Below, one piece after another: positions 17,286 through 27,043 of a DNA stretch of 64,000 nt; the stretch's first letter is position 1, and the number at the start of each line of letters is the position of its first letter. The DNA comes from Sterolibacterium sp. (GTDB taxonomy: Bacteria > Pseudomonadota > Gammaproteobacteria > Burkholderiales > Rhodocyclaceae): contig JAQTOA010000007.1 of the NCBI GenBank assembly GCA_028713555.1, positions 1-64,000 on the forward strand. Direction: 5' to 3'. The notes beneath the pieces were generated by a model, which made no database searches, had not been told where the DNA came from, and was given only the letters and a program-made list of their open reading frames with translations. A program made the translations under genes and the position numbers.

Positions 17286-17580
17286 TGCTGTCGAGCTTCA
17301 GGTTTTCAACGGTAAGCTTGAGCTTCTGACTGGCATGGAAAGTGACGACACGGCGAGCAGTAATAGGAATTTCCTCACCGGTTTTTGGATTTCGACCAGG
17401 TCGCTGCGGCTTGTCACGCAACTGAAAATTGCCAAAACTGGACAATTTCACGCTGTCGCCTTTTTCCAATGCTGTTCGGATTTCTTCGAAGAAACTCTCG
17501 ACCATGTCCTTGGCCTCACGTTTGTTCAAGCCGACTTTTTCGAACAACAGATCAGCGAGTTCCGCCTTGGTCAATGTCAT
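17266..17580 (-). CDS. ihfA: Integration host factor subunit alpha
   Basis: This 104-residue protein is an IHF/HU-family DNA-bending subunit. It starts [17 protein letters not shown] and has the DNA-clamping arm sequence [14 protein letters not shown] with its intercalating Pro. The alpha subunit is identified by sequence and by position after pheT, the common proteobacterial arrangement. With IhfB it bends DNA sharply at specific sites. A 30-bp gap separates it from pheT. Confidence 0.94.
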   Translation of the reverse strand: MTLTKAELADLLFEKVGLNKREAKDMVESFFEEIRTALEKGDSVKLSSFGNFQLRDKPQRPGRNPKTGEEIPITARRVVTFHASQKLKLTVENLKLDSNGNARQ

Positions 17581-17610
17581 TGTGCCCCCTGGATTCTTGT
17601 TAGCGTGTGT

Positions 17611-20010
17611 TTATGATCGCAATGCTGCAGAAAATTTCAGTACCGCGCATTCAGTCAAGCGTTTGACTGCTTCATCTGCGTCGCTGTCCGCCAAAGTTTT
17701 TTCAGTATCTTGCATAACTATGTGGAAAGCAAGGCTTTTTTTGTTCTGCTCGAGTCTTTTCCCTTGGTAAACATCAAACAATTCGATGTGGCGCACAATG
17801 GCCGGTGCCGCTTCGCGCAGTGCTTCGAGCAGGGGCGCCAAAGGTTGGTCATGGGCCACCAGCAGCGCCAGGTCGCGTTCCACCGAGGGGAAGCGGGAAA
17901 CCGCACTATAGCTAGGCAGCAACTGGCTGGTCAGCGCCGCCAGTTCGATTTCGAAGATGATCGGTGCAAGGTTGCCCATGCTGGCCAACTCGTATTTTTG
18001 AACCCATTGCGGATGTACTTCGCCGATTATGCCTACTGCTTCATCGCTGAGAAAAATGGTTGCGGCGCGGCCGGGATGTAAAGCCGGATGCTTGAGCTTC
18101 TCAAAGCGCAATCGTTGCGGTGTGAACAAAGATTCGATGTCAGCCTTGACATCGAAGAAATCGACGCTACGCGTAGTTTCGCCCCACTGTTCGGGTGTGG
18201 CTGGGCCAGCGCATAGGCCGGCAAGTCGCTGCGGCTGATGGAAGCCGGCGACCGGTTCGGCCGTTGTGGCGCGCAGGAAACAGCGGCCGATCTCGAACAC
18301 TTTGACACGCCCGGTGCGGCGCTTGAGATTGAAAGCGAGCGTGGCGATCAAGCCGCCGATCAAGCCGGAGCGCATCACCCCCATCTGGCTGGCGATCGGG
18401 TTGGAGAGCGCGATCGGCGCGCTGTTGGCGTAGAAATCGGCTTCCCAGGCGGCGTCCACGAAGCTGTAATTGACCACTTCCTGGTAGTCGCGTTCGGCCA
18501 GTTGGTGACGCAATTGCATCGGATTGCGCCGCTCTTCCGGCAGCGGCGACATGGCCAGCAGGCCGCTTGGCGTGGGCGAAGGAATGTTGTCGTAGCCGTG
18601 CAGGCGGGCGATTTCCTCGATCAGGTCTTCCTCGATCTCGATGTCATAGCGGTAGGACGGGGGCGTGACAACAAAGTCGTCCGCTTCGCGGCGGATCGGG
18701 AAGCCGAGACCTTCCAACAGTTTGCCAATTTGCGCCACGCTGAGCGGGATGCCGAGGAGTTTCGCGGCGCGCGCGCTGCGCAGCTTGACCGGTGTGCGTT
18801 GCGGCAGGTCGGTCGGCGCGACGGCTTCAACCACCGGGCCGGGGCTGCCGCCGCAGATATCGAGGATCAACTGGGTGGCGCGCTCGATGGCGGCGCGTTG
18901 CAGTTCGAAGTCGACACCGCGTTCGTAACGATACGAAGCGTCGCTGGCGAAGCCCAGATCACGCGCCTTGCCGGCGATCGCGGCAGGGGAGAAAAAGGCG
19001 CTTTCGAGGAACAATTCGGTCGTCGTGCCGGATATGCCGCTGTCTTCGCCGCCCATGATGCCGGCCAGCGCCAGCGCGCGGCTGCCATTTTGCTCGTCGG
19101 CGATCAAGGCCGTGTCGGCGTCCGGCGTGACGGTCTGCTCATTGAGCAGCTTGAGTTGCTCGCCGGCCTGCGGGTAGCGTACATGAATGCTGCCCTTGAG
19201 CTTGGCATTGTCGAAGGCATGCAGCGGCTGGCCAAGTTCGAGCATGACGTAGTTGGTGACGTCGACCAGCGCACTGATCGAGCGAATGCCGCTGCGCTCG
19301 ATACGTTGCTTCATCCAGTCGGGCGATGGGGCCTGGGCATTGACGCCAGTGACGATGCGGCCGCAATATCGCGGACAGGCTTTGGGCGCATCCAGCAACA
19401 CCGGGCGTTGATGGTCGTGCGCGGCGGGTATGGCGACGATCGCCGGCAAACTCAGCGGTGTCCCGCTGAGTGCCGCCACCTCGCGCGCGATGCCTTGCAG
19501 GGAAAGACAATCCGCGCGATTCGGGGTGAGCTTGAGCGTCAGCAGCGTGTCATCGAGGGTCAGATGGCTGCGAATGTCTTGCCCGACCAAGGCATCGCCG
19601 GCGAGAGCCAGCAAACCGCCGTGATCCTCGGATAGCCCGAGTTCGCGCGCCGAGCAGAGCATGCCGCTGGATTCAATGCCGCGCACCTTGGCTTTTTTGA
19701 TGTGGAAGCCGGGCAACTTAGCGCCGATCAGGGCGCAGGGCACTTTCATGCCCGCTGCCACGTTGGGTGCGCCGCAGACAATTTGCAGGGGTTCGCCCAA
19801 GCCCGCATCGACGCGGCAGAGTTTGAGCTTGTCGGCATCGGGATGTTTCTCGACCGCCAGCACCTGGGCGACGACGACGCCGGTGAAAGGTGGCGCGACC
19901 GGCCGCATCTCCTCGACTTCCAGGCCGGCCATGGTCAGAAGGTGAGCCAATTCCCCGCTGGCGAGCGGCGGATTGACCAGGGTGCGCAACCAATGTTCGG
20001 AAAACTGCAT
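17611..20010 (-). CDS. pheT: Phenylalanyl-tRNA synthetase beta subunit
   Basis: This 799-residue protein has the full domain set. They are the N-terminal EMAP/tRNA-binding domain (about 39-150), B3/B4 (about 215-390, editing of Tyr-tRNA-Phe), B5 (about 400-470), the catalytic-like core (about 480-690) and the C-terminal ferredoxin-fold anticodon-binding domain (about 705-798, SAVSRFPSVERDLAL). It acts with PheS as an alpha2beta2 enzyme. Length is normal for bacteria (about 790-800). It lies 24 bp after pheS. Confidence 0.96.
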   Translation of the reverse strand: MQFSEHWLRTLVNPPLASGELAHLLTMAGLEVEEMRPVAPPFTGVVVAQVLAVEKHPDADKLKLCRVDAGLGEPLQIVCGAPNVAAGMKVPCALIGAKLPGFHIKKAKVRGIESSGMLCSARELGLSEDHGGLLALAGDALVGQDIRSHLTLDDTLLTLKLTPNRADCLSLQGIAREVAALSGTPLSLPAIVAIPAAHDHQRPVLLDAPKACPRYCGRIVTGVNAQAPSPDWMKQRIERSGIRSISALVDVTNYVMLELGQPLHAFDNAKLKGSIHVRYPQAGEQLKLLNEQTVTPDADTALIADEQNGSRALALAGIMGGEDSGISGTTTELFLESAFFSPAAIAGKARDLGFASDASYRYERGVDFELQRAAIERATQLILDICGGSPGPVVEAVAPTDLPQRTPVKLRSARAAKLLGIPLSVAQIGKLLEGLGFPIRREADDFVVTPPSYRYDIEIEEDLIEEIARLHGYDNIPSPTPSGLLAMSPLPEERRNPMQLRHQLAERDYQEVVNYSFVDAAWEADFYANSAPIALSNPIASQMGVMRSGLIGGLIATLAFNLKRRTGRVKVFEIGRCFLRATTAEPVAGFHQPQRLAGLCAGPATPEQWGETTRSVDFFDVKADIESLFTPQRLRFEKLKHPALHPGRAATIFLSDEAVGIIGEVHPQWVQKYELASMGNLAPIIFEIELAALTSQLLPSYSAVSRFPSVERDLALLVAHDQPLAPLLEALREAAPAIVRHIELFDVYQGKRLEQNKKSLAFHIVMQDTEKTLADSDADEAVKRLTECAVLKFSAALRS

Positions 20011-20034
20011 GATTAGATCGGTCCGTTCAAGCGC

Positions 20035-21110
<1,076 letters not shown>

Positions 21111-21116
21111 CTCAAG

Positions 21117-21488
21117 TTACGATGCGACGTTCGAAGTCAAATGCGCTTTGGCCTGGTTCGCAATTGCCGCGAAAGCCGGTTTGTCGAACACCGCCAGATC
21201 GGCTAGCACCTTGCGGTCCACTTCGATGGCGGCTTTCTTAAGGCCATTCATCAAACCGCTGTAGTTCATGCCCAGTTCGCGGGCGCCGGCGTTGATCCGG
21301 ACGATCCACAGGGCGCGGAACTGGCGTTTTCTCTGGCGACGGTCGCGGTAGGCATACTGCCCCGCCTTCATCACCGCTTCCTTGGCGATACGGTAGACGT
21401 TCTTGCGCCGGCCGCGATAACCCTTGGCGGCGTCGAGAACTTTCTTGTGGCGTGCGCGCGCCGTTACTCCACGCTTTACTCTTGGCAT
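21117..21488 (-). CDS. rplT: 50S ribosomal protein L20
   Basis: This 123-residue basic protein starts [18 protein letters not shown], the invariant L20 N-terminus, with [20 protein letters not shown] following. It binds 23S rRNA early in 50S assembly and in many bacteria represses its own operon. It lies 12 bp after rpmI. Normal length is about 118. Confidence 0.97.
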   Translation of the reverse strand: MPRVKRGVTARARHKKVLDAAKGYRGRRKNVYRIAKEAVMKAGQYAYRDRRQRKRQFRALWIVRINAGARELGMNYSGLMNGLKKAAIEVDRKVLADLAVFDKPAFAAIANQAKAHLTSNVAS

Positions 21489-21500
21489 GTCATGATCTCC

Positions 21501-21698
21501 TTAAGCGTAGGGCAACATTGCACGGACGGATTTCACGTCGGCGGCAACTACTGCGGTTGTCCCGCGCAACTGGCGCTTGGACTTGGTGGTTTTCTTGGTC
21601 AGAATATGGCGCTTGAAGGCGGAAGCGCGCTTGATGCTACCGCCGGGGCGAACCTTGAAGCGCTTTTTGGCGCCGCTTTTGGTCTTCATCTTCGGCAT
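21501..21698 (-). CDS. rpmI: 50S ribosomal protein L35
   Basis: This 65-residue protein has the full L35 pattern ([34 protein letters not shown]). A strong AAGGAG ribosome-binding site lies upstream. It follows infC after 125 bp and precedes rplT, the standard infC-rpmI-rplT order. Confidence 0.97.
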   Translation of the reverse strand: MPKMKTKSGAKKRFKVRPGGSIKRASAFKRHILTKKTTKSKRQLRGTTAVVAADVKSVRAMLPYA

Positions 21699-21725
21699 CG
21701 AAGATCTCCTTTTTTAACATGGCAC

Positions 21726-21762
21726 CGGGTGACCTTCGCTATGAAGGCACTTGGATGACCCG
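21726..21762 (-). promoter_or_regulatory. Stem-loop in the rpmI leader
   Basis: In the infC-rpmI gap the RNA can form CGGGT...ACCCG closing an inner CCTTC-ATAGC-GAAGG stem, about 28 bases before the rpmI start. In other bacteria L20 controls rpmI-rplT translation by binding a structured leader here. I infer a similar role but have not shown similarity to the known operator. Confidence 0.3.
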
Positions 21763-21823
21763 CAGCCACTTGTTTCGTCCGCCTCGTCTTCAAAGAAACT
21801 TTCCAACGCGGCAGACGGATTCG

Positions 21824-22354
21824 CTACTTTGCTGCAACTTTCTTGATTGGCGCCAGCACCATGACGAGCTGACGACCTTCCATCTTGGGGAACTGCTCGA
21901 CTACCCCATGTTCCAGCAGATCTCCCTTGACCCGTTCCAGCAGGCGTATGCCAAATTCCTGGTGGGCCATCTCGCGGCCGCGAAAACGCAAGGTAATTTT
22001 CGTCTTATCGCCTTCGTGCAGGAACTTGATCAGGTTGCGCAGCTTGATCTGGTAATCGCCTTCGTCGGTACCCGGCCGGAATTTTATCTCCTTGACCTGA
22101 ATCTGCTTTTGCTTGAGCTTGGCGTCATGTGCCCGTTTGGCTTCTTGATACTTGAACTTGCCGAAGTCCATCAGGCGGCATACTGGGGGCTGCGCTGTGG
22201 GCGCAATTTCTACCAGATCCACACCTTTTTCTTCAGCGAGAGCGAGCCCTGTATTTAGCGGCACGATCCCAAGTTGTTCGGCATCCAGCCCAACCAGACG
22301 AATCTCGGGGGCGTTAATCTCATTGTTGACGCGGTGCGTCTTCTCTAGGGCGAT
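21824..22354 (-). CDS. infC: Translation initiation factor IF-3, AUC start
   Basis: This 176-residue IF3 has the N-domain motif [16 protein letters not shown], the Lys-rich linker and the C-domain [13 protein letters not shown]. No ATG, GTG or TTG occurs before the conserved N-terminus. An in-frame TGA lies two codons upstream of an ATC at 22352-22354. That ATC is preceded by GGAGAA with a 7-base spacing. The first usual start is a GTG at 22264, which would delete 30 conserved residues. I therefore place the start at AUC. IF3 rejects unusual start codons, so such starts give negative autocontrol, as known for AUU in E. coli. Confidence 0.9.
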   Translation of the reverse strand: MALEKTHRVNNEINAPEIRLVGLDAEQLGIVPLNTGLALAEEKGVDLVEIAPTAQPPVCRLMDFGKFKYQEAKRAHDAKLKQKQIQVKEIKFRPGTDEGDYQIKLRNLIKFLHEGDKTKITLRFRGREMAHQEFGIRLLERVKGDLLEHGVVEQFPKMEGRQLVMVLAPIKKVAAK

Positions 22355-22381
22355 GGTTCAGTTCTCCAAATAAACAAAAAA

Positions 22382-24307
22382 TCAGGCCGTCGCGTGCCTC
22401 GCACCGCGTACGCCTCGTTCCTGCATCAGGCGTTGGATCAACGATTCGGAAGACATCCGCCCGAGATCAAGATTGCCACGGGCACGCACGGCGACCATCC
22501 CCGCAGCCTTTTCCTTGTCGCCTACGACGACGAGATAAGGCCGCTTCAGCAAGCTATGCTCGCGTATTTTATAGTTTATTTTCTCTCCACGCAAATCGGT
22601 TTCGACGCGCCAGCCCGCCACGCGGAGTTTTTCCGCCACGCTTTCGGCGTAATCCGCCTGGGCTTCGGAGATATTCATGACAACCACTTGCACCGGCGCC
22701 AGCCACAGCGGAAAGGCGCCGGCATGGTGCTCGATGAGGATGCCGATGAAGCGCTCGAGCGAGCCGAGTACCGCGCGATGCAGCATGACAGGAGTATGCC
22801 GGAGGTTGTCCTCGCCGACGAATTCTGCGCCAAGTCGCCCCGGTAGGGAGAAATCCAGTTGCAGGGTACCGCATTGCCAGACGCGTCCCAGGCAATCCTT
22901 GAGCGAGAATTCGATCTTCGGGCCATAGAAGGCGCCTTCGCCGGGCTGCAACTCGAATTTCAGCCCTTTTGCCGTCAATGACTCGGCCAAAGCTGCTTCG
23001 GCGCGGTCCCAATCTTCATCGGAACCGATGCGTTTGTCCGGCCGGGTCGATAGTTTGACGAGAATTTCCTCGAAGCCGAAATCGGCATAGACCTTGCGCA
23101 ACAGGTCGATGAAGGCCAGCGACTCGGCTTGCACCTGGTCCGCGGCGCAGAAGATGTGGGCATCGTCCTGGACGAAGGCGCGCACCCGCATGATGCCGTG
23201 CAGCGCCCCGGAAGCCTCGTTGCGATGGCAGGAACCGAATTCGGCCAAGCGCAGCGGCAAGTCGCGGTAGCTCTTGATGCCCTGGTTGAATATCTGGACA
23301 TGACCAGGGCAGTTCATCGGTTTCACCGCATAGTCGCGATTCTCGGACGAGGTGGTGAACATGCTTTCGTGATAGTTCTCCCAGTGCCCCGATTTTTCCC
23401 ACAGCGCGCGATCCATCACCTGCGGCGTTTTCACTTCCCGGTAGCCGTGTTCGCCGAGCAGACCGCGCATGTATTGCTCGATTTCCAACCAGATTCTCCA
23501 GCCATGCGGATGCCAGAACACCATGCCGGGCGCCTCATCCTGAAGATGGAAAAGGTCCAGTTGGCGGCCCAGTTTCCGGTGATCGCGTTTTTCCGCTTCC
23601 TCCAGCATGTGCAGGTAGGCGTCAAGGTCTTCTTTCTTGGCCCAGGCAGTGCCATAGATACGCTGCAGTTGCTCGTTCTTCTGGTCGCCGCGCCAGTAGG
23701 CACCGGCCAGTTTCATCAGCTTGAAAACCTTGAGTTTGCCGGTGGATGGAACATGTGGGCCACGGCAGAGATCGACAAAGTCGCCTTCACGATACAGCGA
23801 AACTTCCTGATCCGCGGGAATCGCAGCAATCAACTCGGCCTTGTAGTTTTCCCCGATCGATTTGAAGAACTCGACCGCTTGGACGCGCGGCCAGACTTCG
23901 CGGGTGATCGGAAAATCCTCCCTGGCCAGTTCTGCCATGTGCCGTTCGATGCGCACCAGATCTTCCGGAGTGAATGGGCGCTGATAGGCAAAGTCGTAAT
24001 AGAAACCGTTTTCGACGGTCGGGCCGATCGTCACCTGCGCATCGGGGAAAAGCTCCTTGACGGCATAGGCGAGCAGGTGGGCGGTCGAGTGGCGCAGCAC
24101 TTCGATGCCATCGGCATCCTTGTCGGTGACTATGGACAGGCTGGCGTTGTTCTCGATGCGATGGGAGGTGTCGACCAGTTTGCCGTCGCAGCGACCTGCC
24201 AGAGCGGCTTTGGACAAGCCGGGACCAATCGAAGCGGCGACTTCCGCCACCGTTACTGGCTGCGGGTAATTGCGCTTGGAACCATCGGGCAGAGTAATAG
24301 CCGGCAT
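22382..24307 (-). CDS. thrS: Threonyl-tRNA synthetase
   Basis: This 641-residue protein has the TGS domain (about 1-62), the editing domain with [11 protein letters not shown] (about 73) and its zinc-type partner region. The class II core follows (about 245-540: motif 2 region [19 protein letters not shown]; motif 3 [14 protein letters not shown]), then the anticodon-binding domain (about 545-640). It charges tRNA-Thr and hydrolyses Ser-tRNA-Thr. The start at 24307 ([10 protein letters not shown]) is chosen by family alignment; an earlier ATG at 24334 adds nine residues without support. infC follows after 27 bp. Confidence 0.96.
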   Translation of the reverse strand: MPAITLPDGSKRNYPQPVTVAEVAASIGPGLSKAALAGRCDGKLVDTSHRIENNASLSIVTDKDADGIEVLRHSTAHLLAYAVKELFPDAQVTIGPTVENGFYYDFAYQRPFTPEDLVRIERHMAELAREDFPITREVWPRVQAVEFFKSIGENYKAELIAAIPADQEVSLYREGDFVDLCRGPHVPSTGKLKVFKLMKLAGAYWRGDQKNEQLQRIYGTAWAKKEDLDAYLHMLEEAEKRDHRKLGRQLDLFHLQDEAPGMVFWHPHGWRIWLEIEQYMRGLLGEHGYREVKTPQVMDRALWEKSGHWENYHESMFTTSSENRDYAVKPMNCPGHVQIFNQGIKSYRDLPLRLAEFGSCHRNEASGALHGIMRVRAFVQDDAHIFCAADQVQAESLAFIDLLRKVYADFGFEEILVKLSTRPDKRIGSDEDWDRAEAALAESLTAKGLKFELQPGEGAFYGPKIEFSLKDCLGRVWQCGTLQLDFSLPGRLGAEFVGEDNLRHTPVMLHRAVLGSLERFIGILIEHHAGAFPLWLAPVQVVVMNISEAQADYAESVAEKLRVAGWRVETDLRGEKINYKIREHSLLKRPYLVVVGDKEKAAGMVAVRARGNLDLGRMSSESLIQRLMQERGVRGARHATA

Positions 24308-24601
24308 GATCAATTTTTCCGATAGACGTAGCAAGGCGGCAATTAGGACTTAAAGAGCACCTTGCCTGGAACGAGTGCTGTTCTTATCGCTGCAAATGTT
24401 TCGCCATGAGTAGACCCGTGCATATGAGGTTGCTTGCGGGCAAAAATAGGCGTCGAATTATAACAAAATAAGCTCAGTAAGCTGGCGAAGAGTACACGGC
24501 GTGCTTGAATCCGAATGTAGAATGGTTATTGGAGTATCTTGCAAACTGCGCGCTGGTTTGAGCGTGTTGGCTTTATAGAGCTAACAACACTGAAGGCTAA
24601 T
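24308..24601. other. Divergent intergenic region thrS / signalling operon
   Basis: This 294-bp region separates thrS (minus) from the nine-gene signalling operon (plus). It becomes AT-rich around 24440-24475. A weak plus-strand promoter candidate is TTGCGG (24434-24439), 18 bp, TTATAA (24458-24463). I looked for tRNA-like stems upstream of thrS and found nothing convincing. Confidence 0.35.
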
Positions 24602-25021
24602 ATGGAAACAGACAAGGTAAAACGCAAAGTCAGGGTATTGATTGCAGATGACGAGCCCCATATCCGCAGCTTGATTGATCTGATCGTCACCTCACTTGGT
24701 GCGCAGGTGATCGCCGAAGCCGCGGACGGGGAGAAGGCGCTGAGCCTATACAAAGAGCATCGGCCGGACATGGTCATTCTCGACATCAACATGCCCAAGC
24801 TGGACGGCATTTCTGTTTTGAAGCAGATCATGGCGATCGACTCCCGGACGTTGGTACTGATGCTGACTTCGCTGAATGCGCTGGATGTGGCGAAGGAGTG
24901 CATCGACAACGGCGCATGGAACTACATCCTGAAGAACACGACTGCCGAGGAATTACACAAGGCGATCAAAGAGACATGGGGGGATTACATGGCGGCGATC
25001 AGTGCGAGCAGACAATCGTGA
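24602..25021 (+). CDS. Single-domain response regulator (CheY-like)
   Basis: This 139-residue receiver domain alone has an acidic pair in IADDEPH (15-18), phospho-acceptor D61 in MVILDINMPKLDG, the Thr of LMLTSLNA and the Lys of YILKN. There is no output domain, so it must act by binding a partner. It opens the signalling operon. Its stop overlaps the GTG start of the zinc-ribbon gene (GTGA), so the two products are made together. The ATG at 24602 follows AAGGCT; a longer frame from 24539 would add 21 residues outside the domain. Confidence 0.85.
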   Translation: METDKVKRKVRVLIADDEPHIRSLIDLIVTSLGAQVIAEAADGEKALSLYKEHRPDMVILDINMPKLDGISVLKQIMAIDSRTLVLMLTSLNALDVAKECIDNGAWNYILKNTTAEELHKAIKETWGDYMAAISASRQS

Positions 25022-25332
25022 GTTGCAATCACACCAATCCGGCGGGTTACCTCTTCTGCGGTAGCTGCGGCGAAGCACTTGATCCCGGGCAGTGTCGCTG
25101 CGGGTTTGTTGCTGCAGCCGGCGATGTGTTCTGTGGTCGATGCGGTACCAGCCTGGTTTTAGATGTAGCGCAGGGACAAAAGGGAACCACCGATGTCGAC
25201 CAGCGCTTCGACCTCGAATTTCTGGCGCAGCAGGCAGCGAAAGAGAATAAATTTCTGGAGACTACGCACAAGGTGCGTGTAACCCAGGATGACATCCGCA
25301 AATTGCTGTCCACGCGCAGAAAGAGGTTTTAA
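25018..25332 (+). CDS. Double zinc-ribbon protein
   Basis: This 104-residue protein has two Cys clusters. The first is a Cys at residue 3 and CGSCG near residues 14-18. The second is CRCG near 27-30 and CGRCG near 40-44. Together they form two zinc ribbons of the DZR type. The C-terminal half (about 55-104) is charged and probably helical, without known family. The start is GTG at 25018, overlapping the receiver stop. It is sandwiched between a receiver and an ATPase, 2 bp before the latter, which suggests an adaptor between them. Confidence 0.7.
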   Translation: MSCNHTNPAGYLFCGSCGEALDPGQCRCGFVAAAGDVFCGRCGTSLVLDVAQGQKGTTDVDQRFDLEFLAQQAAKENKFLETTHKVRVTQDDIRKLLSTRRKRF

Positions 25333-25334
25333 TC

Positions 25335-27038
25335 ATGGAACTCACCGAGTCGCTGATTGCCCGCTTTCAGGAAAAGGCGCAAGTCCCGCCGGTGCCGCTG
25401 GCGGGAATGATCAGAGCGGCCAAGAACGATGCGCTCGAATTTGTACAATTCCTGATCCAGGACAGTTACCTGGACCGCGATAGCGCCGGCGAACTGCTGG
25501 CCGGCGAACTCAACCGCACCTACGTTAACCTGAGCAAGACATTGTTTCAGGATGAGGTGGTCTCGCTGTTGACCGGCCAAATTGCAGCAAGCTACCACGC
25601 CATCCCGCTCTATCACCTGGGCAAGGCAGTGACAGTGGGAATGGTCAACCCGAATGACCTGGAGGCGGTTGCCGCGCTGGAGAATCTGCTGATGCAGCCA
25701 GTCAGCCCGGTCTTCTGTTTCAGGGACGAGATCGACTCGGCGATCAAAGTTAACTATCAAACTGTCCATCATGTTGATGACCTGGTGACCAGCTTCGATC
25801 TGAAGATATTCCATGGTGGTCAGCTCAGCGAGGTGGCTCTGGCCAAGCTGCTGGATTCCAAGCCGATGGTTGACCTTAGCGATTCGATCATCCTGCTGGC
25901 TCTGAAGGAGCGCGCCTCCGACGTCCATATTGAGCCGAAAAAGAATGAAGTGGTGGTGCGCTTCCGGATTGACGGCATACTCGTAGACCGGCTGTTTCTG
26001 CCGGCGGAGTTGGGATTGCCGCTTGCCTCGCGCTACAAGATAACCGCCGGGATGGACATCACCGAGCGACGCAAGTCACAGGATGGCAGACTCAGCTTTA
26101 GCTTGCCGATGAAGAACCTGGACTTGCGCATCTCCTCCCTGCCGGTGATGCACGGCGAGAAAGTGGTGATGCGCATTCTGGGGTCGTTATATAGCAGCTC
26201 CATCCTGAATCTGGACAAGCTGGATTTCTCTCCCGAAGTGTTGCGACCGCTTAAGACCACTTTAAAGCATCCGCAGGGGATATTGTTTGTGACGGGGCCA
26301 ACTGGCTCCGGCAAGAGCACCACGCTGTACGCGGCGCTGAACTTCATCAACACGCGCGATATCAACATTGTCACCATCGAGGATCCGGTCGAATACGACG
26401 TGCCCAGCCTGAACCAGGTGATGATTAATGAGAAAGTTGGGCGCGGCTTCCAGGAAGTGCTGCGTTCGGTGTTGCGCCAGGATCCGGACGCGATTCTGGT
26501 GGGTGAAATCCGCGACACCGAGACCGCGCGTATTGCTGCACAGGCGGCGTTAACCGGCCATCTGGTGCTGACCACCTTGCACACCAACGATGCGATCCAG
26601 GCCACCACGCGCTTGCTTGAGATGGGCGTGGAGCGCTTCATCGTGGCGCCGTCCATCATCGGCGTGTTGGGGCAACGCTTGGTGCGTAGATTGTGCGAGT
26701 ACTGCAAGACCGAGCAGCGTCCCGAGCCGGACGAGTTACGCCAGTATTTCTATTGGCGGGAGGGGGCCGAACTGCCGGTGTTCTACCAAGGCCCCGGATG
26801 CGAACACTGCGGTGGCACTGGCTATGCCGGCCGCCTGGCCATTCATGAATTTCTTAGAGTGACGCCGCAGATTCGCGAGGCCATTTTGCGTGAGCGCGAT
26901 TACGATGAGATCATGCGAATTGCAGTGCAACAGGGATTTCATAATCTGCGCTATGACGGCTTCAAAAAGGCATTACGTGGGCTGACCTCATTGGATGAAG
27001 TGGTCCGCGCCACGGCAATACTGGAAGACGAGAGTTAG
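25335..27038 (+). CDS. GspE/PilB-family ATPase
   Basis: This 567-residue secretion-type ATPase has an N-terminal T2SSE_N/MshEN-like region (about 1-150) and an N2 domain (about 175-290). The RecA-like core follows, with Walker A GPTGSGKST (321-329), Asp box EDPVEY, Walker B ILVGEIRD and the His box TLHTND. Near the C-terminus is a four-Cys zinc site (CEYC and CEHCGGTGYAGR). Such ATPases power pilus or type II secretion assembly. No pilin, platform protein or secretin lies nearby. The gene sits between signalling genes with gaps of 2 and 5 bp. It may serve an apparatus encoded elsewhere or have a signalling role. Confidence 0.9.
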   Translation: MELTESLIARFQEKAQVPPVPLAGMIRAAKNDALEFVQFLIQDSYLDRDSAGELLAGELNRTYVNLSKTLFQDEVVSLLTGQIAASYHAIPLYHLGKAVTVGMVNPNDLEAVAALENLLMQPVSPVFCFRDEIDSAIKVNYQTVHHVDDLVTSFDLKIFHGGQLSEVALAKLLDSKPMVDLSDSIILLALKERASDVHIEPKKNEVVVRFRIDGILVDRLFLPAELGLPLASRYKITAGMDITERRKSQDGRLSFSLPMKNLDLRISSLPVMHGEKVVMRILGSLYSSSILNLDKLDFSPEVLRPLKTTLKHPQGILFVTGPTGSGKSTTLYAALNFINTRDINIVTIEDPVEYDVPSLNQVMINEKVGRGFQEVLRSVLRQDPDAILVGEIRDTETARIAAQAALTGHLVLTTLHTNDAIQATTRLLEMGVERFIVAPSIIGVLGQRLVRRLCEYCKTEQRPEPDELRQYFYWREGAELPVFYQGPGCEHCGGTGYAGRLAIHEFLRVTPQIREAILRERDYDEIMRIAVQQGFHNLRYDGFKKALRGLTSLDEVVRATAILEDES

Positions 27039-27043
27039 CATCG

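Noticed and set aside
18238..19635. Long plus-strand ORF of 465 codons opposite pheT
   Set aside because: It is an antisense shadow of the high-GC pheT gene. It has no family pattern and pheT is certain.
23129..24325. Long plus-strand ORF of 398 codons opposite thrS
   Set aside because: Antisense shadow of thrS with no domain pattern.
24308..24601. T-box or tRNA-like leader for thrS
   Set aside because: No T-box sequence (a Gram-positive device) and no convincing tRNA-like stems were found.
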